64,000 nt of DNA, taken from NCBI GenBank assembly GCA_964580185.1, contig CAZOJQ010000006.1, positions 10,789 through 74,788 on the forward strand, in the 5' to 3' direction. This document shows positions 35,276 to 43,876 of this stretch, in pieces; positions within the stretch are counted from its first letter, which is position 1, and each line of letters begins with the position of its first letter. Position numbers and translations under genes: made by a program. The notes under the pieces are model-generated. The model did no database searches and was not told the origin of the DNA. It worked only from the letters and a program-made list of their open reading frames with translations. Source of the stretch: CAYWWY01 sp964580185 (GTDB taxonomy: Bacteria; Thermotogota; Thermotogae; MWEM01).

Positions 35276-36226
35276 TTAAAAACCAACTTTCGGGAATTGT
35301 TCCGCCCGGAGTGATTCGGAGATGGCATATGCGATCTCTCCTGCCACCTTCGCATTTTCGATAAGTAGGGAAATATTGGCCTTCATACTTGCCCCCTGAG
35401 ATAGTTCTTTCACGCGCCGAAGCAGGAAAGGGGTAACCGCTTTCCCATCGATGCCTTGGTCCTTTGCTTCTTGGATTGCCTGGTTGATTATCGGGTCCAT
35501 CACGACGCTGGGAATCTCGTCTTCTTGGGGGACCGGGTTTGCCACCAATATCGATCCGTCAATCCCGATATAATGTTTGGCATGATAGATCTGCGCGACC
35601 TCCTGGGCGTTTTCCACTCGGTGTTCGAGCCGTATGTCAGAAGACGCGCTGTAAAAGGCGGGAAAGAAACCTGTACGGTATCCGAGTGTCAGGATGCCCA
35701 AAGTTTCCAGCATCTCCAGAGTTTTGGGTAAATCAAGAACCGATTTGGCCCCTGAAGCCACTACCACCATCGGTATGCGCGAGAGGGTCGCAAGATCATG
35801 AGACACGTCGAACGTTTCAAGGTAGTTTCGGTGGACACCACCGATTCCGCCTGTAGCAAACACATTGATCTTTGCCAGATGGGCCAACCATGCTGTAGCG
35901 CTGACTGTTGTCGCGCCATTCATCTTTTTCCCCACTACAAAGGAGATATCGCACGCATTCACTTTCATGAACGAGGAAGCATCATGGGCTACACGCTCCA
36001 ACTCATGGTCCAAGAGCCCGATCTTACACACGCCATCCAACACCGCAACCGTCGCCGGGATCGATCCGGAACGGGCAACCGCCTTTTGCATCTTGGAAGC
36101 CACTTCCAGGTTTTGGGGAAAGGGCAATCCATGCGCGATTAATGTGGATTCCAGCGCCACGACGGGTTTCCCCGATTGGATGGCGTGCTCCACAAAAGGT
36201 GATACTTCAAAAAAACCGTTCTTCAT
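35276..36226 (-). CDS. psuG: Pseudouridine-5'-phosphate glycosidase
   Basis: A 316-residue enzyme cleaving pseudouridine 5'-phosphate into ribose 5-phosphate and uracil. Family segments are clear: ALESTLIAHGLPFPQNLE, PATVAVLDG, FATGGIGGVHRN, and the active Lys in VASGAKSVLDLPKTLEML, with GYRTGFFPAFY. The upstream PfkB kinase is 12 nt away, making the classic psuK-psuG pair. Start ATG 36226 is preferred over a GTG three bases upstream because GGAGG is then 6 nt away. Confidence 0.95.
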   Translation of the reverse strand: MKNGFFEVSPFVEHAIQSGKPVVALESTLIAHGLPFPQNLEVASKMQKAVARSGSIPATVAVLDGVCKIGLLDHELERVAHDASSFMKVNACDISFVVGKKMNGATTVSATAWLAHLAKINVFATGGIGGVHRNYLETFDVSHDLATLSRIPMVVVASGAKSVLDLPKTLEMLETLGILTLGYRTGFFPAFYSASSDIRLEHRVENAQEVAQIYHAKHYIGIDGSILVANPVPQEDEIPSVVMDPIINQAIQEAKDQGIDGKAVTPFLLRRVKELSQGASMKANISLLIENAKVAGEIAYAISESLRAEQFPKVGF

Positions 36227-36238
36227 CACATTCCTCCT

Positions 36239-37153
36239 CTATTCGTTGAACCGATTCATCATATGATTCCGGGCTGTTTGATTTCCCATGGCCATACAAC
36301 CCCCCCAAGAAGATCCTTGGGCTGCTTCTGCCAAAAAACCGCCGTTGAAGGAATCCCCTGCGCCCGTGGTATCGTGAGGGGTTGGATCAATTGGTTCTGT
36401 GGGCGTATACCACTTTTGATCCCTTGTAAACACAGCGGCCCCTTTTGATCCTTTTTTCAGTACAACTACCTCACATCCCACTTTCAAAACCTTTTGGGCA
36501 GCTTGCTCTTCATCACTGGTACCCGTTACCATTTCCAATTCCATTTCGTTTGGCATAAAGATTTCCACCGAAGGAAGGATCTCCCACAATCGTTCAGGAA
36601 CCTGAATCACCGGAAGAGGTCCAGGATCCAAAGAAATACGCATCCCTCCCGTTTGAGCCTGTTGGACAATGGATTGGATCATTCGGAATTGATCGCTCTC
36701 AAGCAGCGAATACCCAGAGAGATGCAGAAGACCACCGGGCCCATTCCAACGATTGAAGGAAGCGTCGAGTTCTGGAAGCGTTCCGGTCCCCCGGCAACTG
36801 TACATGGTCCTCTGCCCTTGCTCCGAAACCACAATGGTCATACTGCCCGTTTTGGATCCCGGAGATATCTCCAAACCTGGTAGATTACACCCCATACGCT
36901 CCAATTCTTCCCGAATCCAGCGTCCATAGAGGTCTTCGCCAATCTGGGAGAGCAAGGCTGTTGAACATCCCAACCGATGACACCATAGGGCGGTCGTAAA
37001 CGAAGACCCCCCAACGCGAAAGAAGGAAGCCGCTTTCACTTCGCTTCCTTCCTTGGGATAGACAGGAACATATAGAAGAATATCGATCAACGTGTCTCCG
37101 ACGACAACGACCTGGGGTCTCGGAGTTGAGAATGGTTCATTGCTCGGGTTCAT
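36239..37153 (-). CDS. psuK: PfkB-family kinase, probable pseudouridine kinase
   Basis: A 304-residue ribokinase-type kinase. The N-terminal signature VVVGDTLIDILLYV and the C-terminal PfkB motif DTTGAGDSFNGGFLAEAAQG with catalytic Asp are present. Adjacent psuG makes phosphorylation of pseudouridine to its 5'-phosphate the likely reaction. ATG 37153 is chosen over an upstream extension because GAAGG precedes it and the family fold begins directly after. It has its own -10 just upstream, at the end of the dus gene. Confidence 0.88.
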   Translation of the reverse strand: MNPSNEPFSTPRPQVVVVGDTLIDILLYVPVYPKEGSEVKAASFFRVGGSSFTTALWCHRLGCSTALLSQIGEDLYGRWIREELERMGCNLPGLEISPGSKTGSMTIVVSEQGQRTMYSCRGTGTLPELDASFNRWNGPGGLLHLSGYSLLESDQFRMIQSIVQQAQTGGMRISLDPGPLPVIQVPERLWEILPSVEIFMPNEMELEMVTGTSDEEQAAQKVLKVGCEVVVLKKGSKGAAVFTRDQKWYTPTEPIDPTPHDTTGAGDSFNGGFLAEAAQGSSWGGCMAMGNQTARNHMMNRFNE

Positions 37154-37187
37154 CCGTACCTTCTTCCCAAAAATGAATTTCCAAAGT

Positions 37188-37196
37188 ATTATATCA
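37188..37196 (-). promoter_or_regulatory. Extended -10 promoter element for psuK-psuG
   Basis: The minus strand reads TGATATAAT, overlapping the dus stop codon and 35 nt upstream of psuK. Confidence 0.5.
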
Positions 37197-38228
37197 CAAC
37201 AATGGGAAGTCACTGCTCCCTTCGCGTCCGAAACCGAATTCCAACAGCCTGAGAAACCGATCCTGAAAGGTTTGCCAATCGGTCATACGCATCAATTCAT
37301 TTCGTTCATGTCGGATATCCGAAAGAAACCGAGAATACGGGGCAACCCATTTTTTAAACTGGGCAAGTGCTCTACTCGCCCCATAGCTCTGGTCGGTCAA
37401 TTGCATATGCCTTTGGACCGTTCGAATCCGTTCTTCGCTGGTGATCATCGAAGCGTCGCTTTCTTGAGCACCATTCTTCTGAGCGCCACTTCGCAACCCA
37501 GACCATTCTCCACAAAGGGCATGGGTCTGAGGGAATATCCAAGGATTTCCCATCATTCCCCGGGCAAACAGAACTCCTTGTATCTTTGGATCTTGAAGAC
37601 GGTCCACAGCCTGGTATACTGTAAAGACGTCCCCGCTCCAATGAATTGGGATCCGCAGCGATGGAGAAAGCAGACGCAATGCAGCAAGATCGGCTTGGCC
37701 AGAATATCCTTGTTCGACGGTTCTTCCGTGAAGCGTAAACCAATCGGCTCCTTCCTCCTGAGCAATCATTCCGATTTCGGGGAAATTGATCACTTTTCTC
37801 CATCCAAGGCGGGTCTTGATCGATAAAGTCTTTTTGCAATCCGAAAGGATCGGGCGCATTTCTCGGATCATCCTCCGAATCCGTTCTGGATCGTTCATAA
37901 GGGCTGATCCGGATCCGGTTTTGATCACCTTCCGCACAGGACATCCCGCGTTGATGTCAAAACCGATTACTTTTGGGCATTGTTCCATGATTCGTACGCA
38001 AGCTTGCGCCATTGCTCTGGGTTCTGACCCAAACAGTTGGACCACTACCGCTTCATCCGATTTCGGAAGCATCTCAATTGTTCGCGTATTTCTCATGCAG
38101 ACAGCTTTAGCGCTGATCATTTCCGTATAAATCAGCTGTGCGGAATCCCCTGCTACTTCTCTCACCAATTGCCGCCATGGATAGTCTGTAACCCCAGCCA
38201 TAGGAGCGGATATAAGCATTGGCTTCAA
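37194..38228 (-). CDS. dus: tRNA-dihydrouridine synthase
   Basis: A 344-residue flavin enzyme that reduces uridine to dihydrouridine in tRNA D-loops. It has SAPMAGVTDYPWRQL at the start, the catalytic Cys in NAGCPVRKVIKTGSGSAL, the HGRTVEQGYSG motif and GDVFTVYQAVD. The start is TTG 38228, overlapping the kinase stop (TTGA), with GAGGG 6 nt upstream; ATG 38219 would be too far from a site. It is in an operon with wecB and a PfkB kinase. Subtype (DusA/B/C) is not assigned. Confidence 0.93.
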   Translation of the reverse strand: MKPMLISAPMAGVTDYPWRQLVREVAGDSAQLIYTEMISAKAVCMRNTRTIEMLPKSDEAVVVQLFGSEPRAMAQACVRIMEQCPKVIGFDINAGCPVRKVIKTGSGSALMNDPERIRRMIREMRPILSDCKKTLSIKTRLGWRKVINFPEIGMIAQEEGADWFTLHGRTVEQGYSGQADLAALRLLSPSLRIPIHWSGDVFTVYQAVDRLQDPKIQGVLFARGMMGNPWIFPQTHALCGEWSGLRSGAQKNGAQESDASMITSEERIRTVQRHMQLTDQSYGASRALAQFKKWVAPYSRFLSDIRHERNELMRMTDWQTFQDRFLRLLEFGFGREGSSDFPLL

Positions 38229-39100
38229 TCCGATCCCTCAGATCTACTTCGACTTTCTGCCCCGTGCCAGATCGGTTTATTGGGTGAGAAGGCCAAAAGA
38301 GAGGGAATGAACCGTTTGGGGAAGAACGAATGCTCCATTGCCCGATGCCCTCCGAACAATGCGATTGCTTTGGAGCTGCTTCCGGGGATTTGACACGCGA
38401 TTTCCGAAAGGCGAACCGCTTCTTTTACAATCCACTCTTTTTCTATCTTTCGAATGATTCCATCGACAACGACCGCATCAAACAGGTCCCCTGCCCCAAC
38501 AGTGTACGGCAACGCTTCTCCAGAACCCGCAACGGTGACCGCTCCCCACCGAGCTCCGAATGCCCCCATTTTGACGATGTCGCAGGATCTAGACCGGCAT
38601 TCATCCTCATTTCCGATCCATAGAGTCGGCCGGTTGCCTTTTGGAGATTCCGCCATACCAAGCGGACCCCGATCCACAACCAAGCATTCCCACGGAACCT
38701 GAATGACTTCTGAAAAAACGGTATGGCTGATTTCGGTGGGAAGCGCCAACGCGAACGCGGATTGCGGTCCATCCACTTTTGGGAAGTTTTGAGCCTCTTT
38801 GGGCGGTATCCGCACGGATATGGCTTTTTGCATCTTTGAAACAAACAAACCTGTAGCCCCATCTGTCCATTGCAGACCGGATCGATCCATGCCCAGGGTT
38901 TCAAGGAAACGGGCGATTCCATGACCGGCTGAATCTGCCCCAACAACAGCGTGAAACCGCACACGATGGCCCAGGAAATGGAGGGCTGTCGCAATATTCA
39001 ATCCGCTCCCTCCGGGCATATCCCAAATTTCCTTTGAATGGATCGTCCGAGATTCAATGAACAGGTCCCAAAAAGCCGCGCCAAAAACATGAACATCCAC
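38225..39100 (-). CDS. PfkB-family carbohydrate/nucleoside kinase
   Basis: A 291-residue ribokinase-superfamily protein. Signatures are PGGSGLNIATALHFLGHRV near the N-terminus and the catalytic TVGAGDLFDAVVVDG near residue 225. It is a different branch from the psuK-like kinase 3 genes away and its substrate is unknown. GTG start 39100 is 1 nt from the epimerase stop (TAGTG), with AAGGAG 8 nt before. Being placed between wecB and dus, it might act on a nucleoside or sugar released there. Confidence 0.85.
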   Translation of the reverse strand: MDVHVFGAAFWDLFIESRTIHSKEIWDMPGGSGLNIATALHFLGHRVRFHAVVGADSAGHGIARFLETLGMDRSGLQWTDGATGLFVSKMQKAISVRIPPKEAQNFPKVDGPQSAFALALPTEISHTVFSEVIQVPWECLVVDRGPLGMAESPKGNRPTLWIGNEDECRSRSCDIVKMGAFGARWGAVTVAGSGEALPYTVGAGDLFDAVVVDGIIRKIEKEWIVKEAVRLSEIACQIPGSSSKAIALFGGHRAMEHSFFPKRFIPSLLAFSPNKPIWHGAESRSRSEGSD

Positions 39101-40209
39101 TAGATCTGCTCCTTCAGGATTTGCGCGATCTGAATCGAAGCGGTTCCGTCTCCATACGGATTGCGCGCTTGGGCCATCCGCTCATATCGAGCCCGATTAT
39201 GGATCAGTTCTACCGCATGTTCATAAACCCTTTCTTCGTCGGTGCCGACTAAGGAAACCGCTCCGGAAGATACGGCTTCAGGCCGTTCTGTGCAAGAACG
39301 AAGGAGCAACACCGGTTTCCCAAGCCAAGGCGCTTCTTCCTGGAGCCCGCCGGAATCGCTCATGATGAAAAGAGCCCCTTGCATCCACGCGACAAAATCA
39401 AAGTACCCTACAGGATCGGTCAAGCGAACACGGGGATGTTCCTCCAGGGCAGGCATTACGACTTCTCGCACTGCAGGATTGGGATGGACGGGAAAGAGCA
39501 GGTGCAGATCTTCGTTCTCATACAGAATGCGTTTCACCGCAGATATGACGGTTTTCATCGGGGTGCCCCAGTTTTCTCTTCGGTGCATGGTCATCAGAAT
39601 GTAGGGTTTCCCGGAAAGCCCCAACGATTCTCGCTTTTTCTGCAACTGTTCCGAATATCGTGTAGTAACCCAAACCAAGGCATCGATCACGGTATTTCCG
39701 GTCAAGAAAATGGATTTGGGATCGATCCCTTCCTTTTGAAGATTATCGACTGCATTGAGTGTGGGCGCAAAATGAAGGGTAGCGATATGGGCCGTCAGCT
39801 TTCGATTGATCTCCTCAGGGAAGGGATTGGCTGGATCGTTGGAGCGCAACCCAGCTTCGACATGGCCCACAGGTATCCGGTGATAAAAGGCCGACAAGGC
39901 TCCAATCATACATGAAGTCGTGTCTCCATGGACCAAAATGGCATCCAATGGATGGGCATTCAGCAGAAGGTCCAGTCGTTCCGCCAAACGGGCCGTTAAT
40001 GCCCCCAAAGACTGGCGGGGTTCCATCACATCCAGATCATGATCGGCCTTTAGGTGAAACAAGCGTAAGACTTGATCCAACATCTCCCGATGCTGAGCGG
40101 TCGCGATCAGGCATGGCGTAATCCCCCGATCGACGAGCGCATGATATACGGGTGCCATTTTGACCGCATCCGGTCGCGTTCCGAATAGTAAACCCACTTT
40201 TTTTGCCAT
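39100..40209 (-). CDS. wecB: UDP-N-acetylglucosamine 2-epimerase (non-hydrolysing)
   Basis: A 369-residue enzyme interconverting UDP-GlcNAc and UDP-ManNAc for surface polysaccharide or cell-wall synthesis. Motifs are GTRPDAVKMAPV (Asp in place of the usual Glu), HGDTTSC, HVEAGLRS, and the late SDSGGLQEEAPWLGKPVLLLR. The start ATG 40209 has GGGGGG just upstream. It heads the run wecB-pfkB-dus. No other glycan genes are adjacent. Confidence 0.93.
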   Translation of the reverse strand: MAKKVGLLFGTRPDAVKMAPVYHALVDRGITPCLIATAQHREMLDQVLRLFHLKADHDLDVMEPRQSLGALTARLAERLDLLLNAHPLDAILVHGDTTSCMIGALSAFYHRIPVGHVEAGLRSNDPANPFPEEINRKLTAHIATLHFAPTLNAVDNLQKEGIDPKSIFLTGNTVIDALVWVTTRYSEQLQKKRESLGLSGKPYILMTMHRRENWGTPMKTVISAVKRILYENEDLHLLFPVHPNPAVREVVMPALEEHPRVRLTDPVGYFDFVAWMQGALFIMSDSGGLQEEAPWLGKPVLLLRSCTERPEAVSSGAVSLVGTDEERVYEHAVELIHNRARYERMAQARNPYGDGTASIQIAQILKEQI

Positions 40210-40275
40210 ATTCGCCCCCCTCAATCAGAAAAGGAAACAAAACCCCGCATTTGCCCCATCGAACAAAGATGGATA

Positions 40276-40284
40276 TGGTATAAT
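40276..40284 (+). promoter_or_regulatory. Extended -10 promoter element for the HPP-family gene
   Basis: TGGTATAAT lies 28 nt upstream of the GTG start at 40312, with GAGGTGG between. Confidence 0.6.
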
Positions 40285-40311
40285 CGCTCATCCGCGCAGA
40301 GGTGGTCTGAC

Positions 40312-40815
40312 GTGAAATGGTTGGATGAGAAGTTTCTGAAACACCCCAAACAATACCTGGGACAATCTCTGTTAATGATCATCAGTTTCTTTCTGATCCT
40401 GTTCGCCTTGGATCTCTTCACAGAGGGGATTGTTATCGCGTCCCTTGGAGCCAGCGGTTTTATTGCGTTCACTGGGCCTCATACCCATTCATCCCATCCT
40501 CGTTTTCTGGTGGGTGGATACCTTACGGGCATTTTCACTGCCTTTTTGTGTACTCAACTTATAAACAGCCTTCGGATGGTCCCATTTGAAGCGCTTCATC
40601 AGAATGGAATCGCCCTTGCAGGAGCGCTGGCAGTTGGAGGATCGATGTTTCTGATGGTCGTCTTCAATACCGAACACCCCCCAGCCTCAGCGCTGGCATT
40701 GGGTTTGGTTATCGATGGGTTCCCACCCACGACCGCCTTGATTGCGTTCATCACGATCGTCCTTCTCGCTCTCACCAAGCACATCCTCAAACCGTACATG
40801 ATCAATCTGCTCTAA
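40312..40815 (+). CDS. HPP-family integral membrane protein
   Basis: A 167-residue protein with four predicted helices and the family motif NTEHPPASALALG near residue 122-133, which gives the family its name. Related proteins have been linked to nitrite uptake in plastids and cyanobacteria. GTG start with GAGGTGG 6 nt upstream and an extended -10. It is monocistronic. Its substrate here is not known. Confidence 0.85.
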   Translation: MKWLDEKFLKHPKQYLGQSLLMIISFFLILFALDLFTEGIVIASLGASGFIAFTGPHTHSSHPRFLVGGYLTGIFTAFLCTQLINSLRMVPFEALHQNGIALAGALAVGGSMFLMVVFNTEHPPASALALGLVIDGFPPTTALIAFITIVLLALTKHILKPYMINLL

Positions 40816-40953
40816 ATCCTCAATCATTATACCATTTTCCTCATTCGATGGGTATCGGTTCGATGTTTTGCAAAACCGATGCATTTGGATACGGATACGG
40901 AAGAAAAATGGGAGTAATTGATAGAGAAGGGGGAAATTCTCCGAAATCCTCGA

Positions 40954-40983
40954 TTGACAGCAAAGAGAAAACCAGGGTATAAT
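40954..40983 (+). promoter_or_regulatory. Sigma-70-type promoter of the peptide ABC operon
   Basis: TTGACA and TATAAT are perfect and separated by 18 nt, about 65 nt before the ATG at 41048. It is among the strongest promoter matches in the window. Confidence 0.85.
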
Positions 40984-41047
40984 GTTATTACAAATACACG
41001 AGGATTTGCTTCTCTTTGTGTATCTATATTTCTTGGGAGGGAACGAG

Positions 41048-42796
41048 ATGAAAAGGTATGGAATGATTTTGGTATTGATCGTAGGCATTTTGCTCACATC
41101 ATTCGCTGCAGAAATGAAAACTGTCGACCCTCGGCTTACACCCCAAACGCCCAACATGGGAGGAACATTGGTGCGGTCCTTTGCGAATTCTCCTCAATCC
41201 TTCAGTTTTTATGGCTCCTTGGACAACATCGCATATACCATCGCGGGACAATTCCTTGATCCTCTCGTGGAGGCCAATCCCATCGATTACAGCTTGGAAC
41301 CAGCTCTGGCGAAATCCTGGGATGTCTCCGACGACCAAAAAGTGGTCACCTTCCATCTTCGTGACGTAAAATGGTCCGATGGCACTCCCCTAACATCCGA
41401 TGATGTCATTTTCACCTTTGAAGAATTTGTCATGAACCGATTTGCGGAAGGCAATTCCATCGACCGCTTTACGCTAGGCGGCCAAGCCATCACATGGGAA
41501 AAAGTTGACGACAAGACCCTGAAAGCGCATCTTCCCACTCCTTACGGTGCCTTCTATACTGTATTGTCGCATGTGTTGATCTACCCCAAACACATCCTTG
41601 CCGACAAGATCGATCCCAACGATCCCGGGTCCGTGAATCGACTCTGGACTACCGACACACCATTGAACCAGATCGTAGGAACCGGACCTTTTGTGCTTAG
41701 CCAATACGTTGTCGATCAAAAAGTGGTCATGAAGAAAAACCCCAATTTCTGGAAACAAGACCAGTGGGGCAATCAACTGCCTTACGCCGATACGCTGGAA
41801 TACCTGATCATAAGGGATCCGGAAGTCACCAATGCTAAGTTCATGGCCGGAGAACTCGTTGCCATGACGATTGCGGCCAGAGATTACCCAATGTTCAAAC
41901 AGAGGGAGCTAGACGGTGCGCCTTTTGTTGTCTATCGCGCAGAACCGGTCAACCCAACACCCAGCCCTGTCCATATCACTTTCAATCTGGATGCCACCAA
42001 CCCCGAATTGCGGGATGTCTTCCGAAAGACCGAATTCCGTGCTGCCATGGAATATGCCCTTGACCGGGAACGGATTATTGATGAAGTCTATAATACTTTG
42101 GCCGTTTTGGGCGGGGTTCCTGTCCTTCCTGCCAACGCTGGTTTCTACAACCCCAACATTGAACAGCTTCGCCGGGGTTTCGATCTGAATCAAGCCAAAG
42201 CCCTTCTTGATTACCTGGGCCTTGTGGATCGGAACGGAGATGGCTGGCGCCAATTCCCATCGGGCAACCGCCTTAGTTTCGTGCTCATTACATCCACTGC
42301 CCAAGACTTTGTGGACATTGCGTACATTTTCTCCGAAAACCTCAAGAGCATCGGGGTGGACTGTGTCATGCAGGTTATCGACGGCGCGTTGCGAAATCAG
42401 AGAGCTCTCGCCGGGGACTTCGAAGCCTGTCTGTGGGCCTTTGGAAATCAACCCGACCCTCAGCTTCGCAAAGCCATCTGGCAACCGGGAAATCCCCTGT
42501 ATTACAACCACCTCTCTACGATGCACGCAGAAACTCGGGCAGCCGTCTATGAAAACATGCTATATTGGGAAAAGATCGTCTTCCAGATGTTCGAATTGGG
42601 AGAGGCCGCTATGGATCCCGTCAAGAGGAAGATCTACTATGACATCTGGCAGGAACTCTATGCCGTTTACGTACCGTTCATCTTCGTGTGCAAAGGAATG
42701 GACCTTCTGGCAGTCGCGCGCAACATTGGCAACTACTACCAGCTTCCTGAGGGTATGATCGTCGGTACCAACTACACCATTTTTGTGAAGAATTAA
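41048..42796 (+). CDS. dppA: Peptide/oligosaccharide ABC transporter substrate-binding protein (family 5)
   Basis: A 582-residue secreted binding protein with signal peptide MKRYGMILVLIVGILLTSFA. Family SBP_bac_5 features are the LEPALAKSWDVSDDQKVVTFHLR segment, WSDGTPLTSDDVIFTFEEF, VGTGPFVLSQYVVDQKVVMKKNPNFW and a C-terminal PLYYNHL region. Family 5 proteins bind peptides, nickel or oligosaccharides; in Thermotogota many bind oligosaccharides, so the ligand is uncertain. Start ATG 41048 has GGAGG 7 nt upstream. It leads the dpp-type operon. Confidence 0.9.
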   Translation: MKRYGMILVLIVGILLTSFAAEMKTVDPRLTPQTPNMGGTLVRSFANSPQSFSFYGSLDNIAYTIAGQFLDPLVEANPIDYSLEPALAKSWDVSDDQKVVTFHLRDVKWSDGTPLTSDDVIFTFEEFVMNRFAEGNSIDRFTLGGQAITWEKVDDKTLKAHLPTPYGAFYTVLSHVLIYPKHILADKIDPNDPGSVNRLWTTDTPLNQIVGTGPFVLSQYVVDQKVVMKKNPNFWKQDQWGNQLPYADTLEYLIIRDPEVTNAKFMAGELVAMTIAARDYPMFKQRELDGAPFVVYRAEPVNPTPSPVHITFNLDATNPELRDVFRKTEFRAAMEYALDRERIIDEVYNTLAVLGGVPVLPANAGFYNPNIEQLRRGFDLNQAKALLDYLGLVDRNGDGWRQFPSGNRLSFVLITSTAQDFVDIAYIFSENLKSIGVDCVMQVIDGALRNQRALAGDFEACLWAFGNQPDPQLRKAIWQPGNPLYYNHLSTMHAETRAAVYENMLYWEKIVFQMFELGEAAMDPVKRKIYYDIWQELYAVYVPFIFVCKGMDLLAVARNIGNYYQLPEGMIVGTNYTIFVKN

Positions 42797-42824
42797 TCAT
42801 TATCCCCGATCAAGCTTGAAACAG

Positions 42825-42855
42825 GGCACACCCGCCCGAACGGGTGTGCCTTTTT
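42825..42855 (+). terminator. Intrinsic terminator between the binding protein and permease genes
   Basis: GGCACACCCG pairs with CGGGTGTGCC, then T5. Inside an operon, it probably allows high binding-protein and lower permease expression by partial readthrough. Confidence 0.85.
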
Positions 42856-42897
42856 GATTCCAAGGGTTCATCCGATTCCTCAAAAGGAGCGATCTTC

Positions 42898-43866
42898 ATG
42901 ATATCCTTTATCATCCGAAGAATCCTGATCATGATTCCAATGATGTTCGTAATCTCTTTGATCTGCTATATGGTCATCGAACTCCAACCCGGCGATTTTG
43001 CCTCCCAGTACCTGGAAAACCCCAGAGTCTCTCCTGAGCAGATCCGGTACATCCGCGAGACGTATGGTCTAGATCAACCCCCGATCGTTCGGTATGGGAT
43101 GTGGATTAAAGGAATCTTGACAGAATTGGATTTTGGATATTCCTTCTCTCACAAAAGACCGGTGGCGGACCTGATTTGGGAACGAATGGGATGGACGGTG
43201 ATGATCGCGCTTACTACCATTGTCATCTCTTGGCTCATCGCTCTTCCTGTGGGGATCTATTCGGCGCTGAAACCGTACTCTCCTACAGACTATGCATTCA
43301 CAACTGTCGGATTTCTGGGAATCTCTTTCCCCGAATTTTTTCTGGCGTTGATTTTAATGTTCATTGCGCTTCAATCCGGAGCAACCTCTGTTGGTGGACT
43401 ATTTTCCTCCCAATTTATCGGCGCGCCATGGAGTTGGGCTAAGTTTGTGGACCTGCTCCAACACCTATGGATGCCCTTGATTGTTATCGGGTTTTCTGGG
43501 TGGGCTGGATTGATGCGGGTGATGCGCGGGAATATGCTCGACATGCTGGGCTCTCCCTTTGTCAATTCCTTACGCGCTCGAGGACTTCCCGAAAAACGTG
43601 TTCGGGCTCATGTGATCAAGAACGCGCTGAACCCTATGGTCAGCATCGCAGGGATGGAGCTCCCGAATATTTTCTCCGGAACCGTTATCGCTTCGATTGT
43701 TCTGAATCTGCCAACTATGGGCCCTTTTTTCTACGACTCGCTCAGAAGCCAGGACCAATACCTGGTAATGAGCTTTTTGATGTTTATCGCCATTATCGCA
43801 CAGATCGGGAACCTTCTGGCCGATATCGCCCTGGCCCTTCTGGACCCGAGAATCCGGATGAGTTAG
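42898..43866 (+). CDS. dppB: Peptide/oligosaccharide ABC permease (DppB)
   Basis: A 322-residue inner-membrane permease with the N-terminal FIIRRILIMIPMMFVISLICYMV helix and the DppB core, including the segment ARGLPEKRVRAHVIKNALNPM and PTMGPFFYDSL. It follows AAAGGAGC before ATG 42898 and is 10 nt ahead of dppC. It forms the pore with DppC. Confidence 0.93.
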   Translation: MISFIIRRILIMIPMMFVISLICYMVIELQPGDFASQYLENPRVSPEQIRYIRETYGLDQPPIVRYGMWIKGILTELDFGYSFSHKRPVADLIWERMGWTVMIALTTIVISWLIALPVGIYSALKPYSPTDYAFTTVGFLGISFPEFFLALILMFIALQSGATSVGGLFSSQFIGAPWSWAKFVDLLQHLWMPLIVIGFSGWAGLMRVMRGNMLDMLGSPFVNSLRARGLPEKRVRAHVIKNALNPMVSIAGMELPNIFSGTVIASIVLNLPTMGPFFYDSLRSQDQYLVMSFLMFIAIIAQIGNLLADIALALLDPRIRMS

Positions 43867-43876
43867 GGGGTGGATC

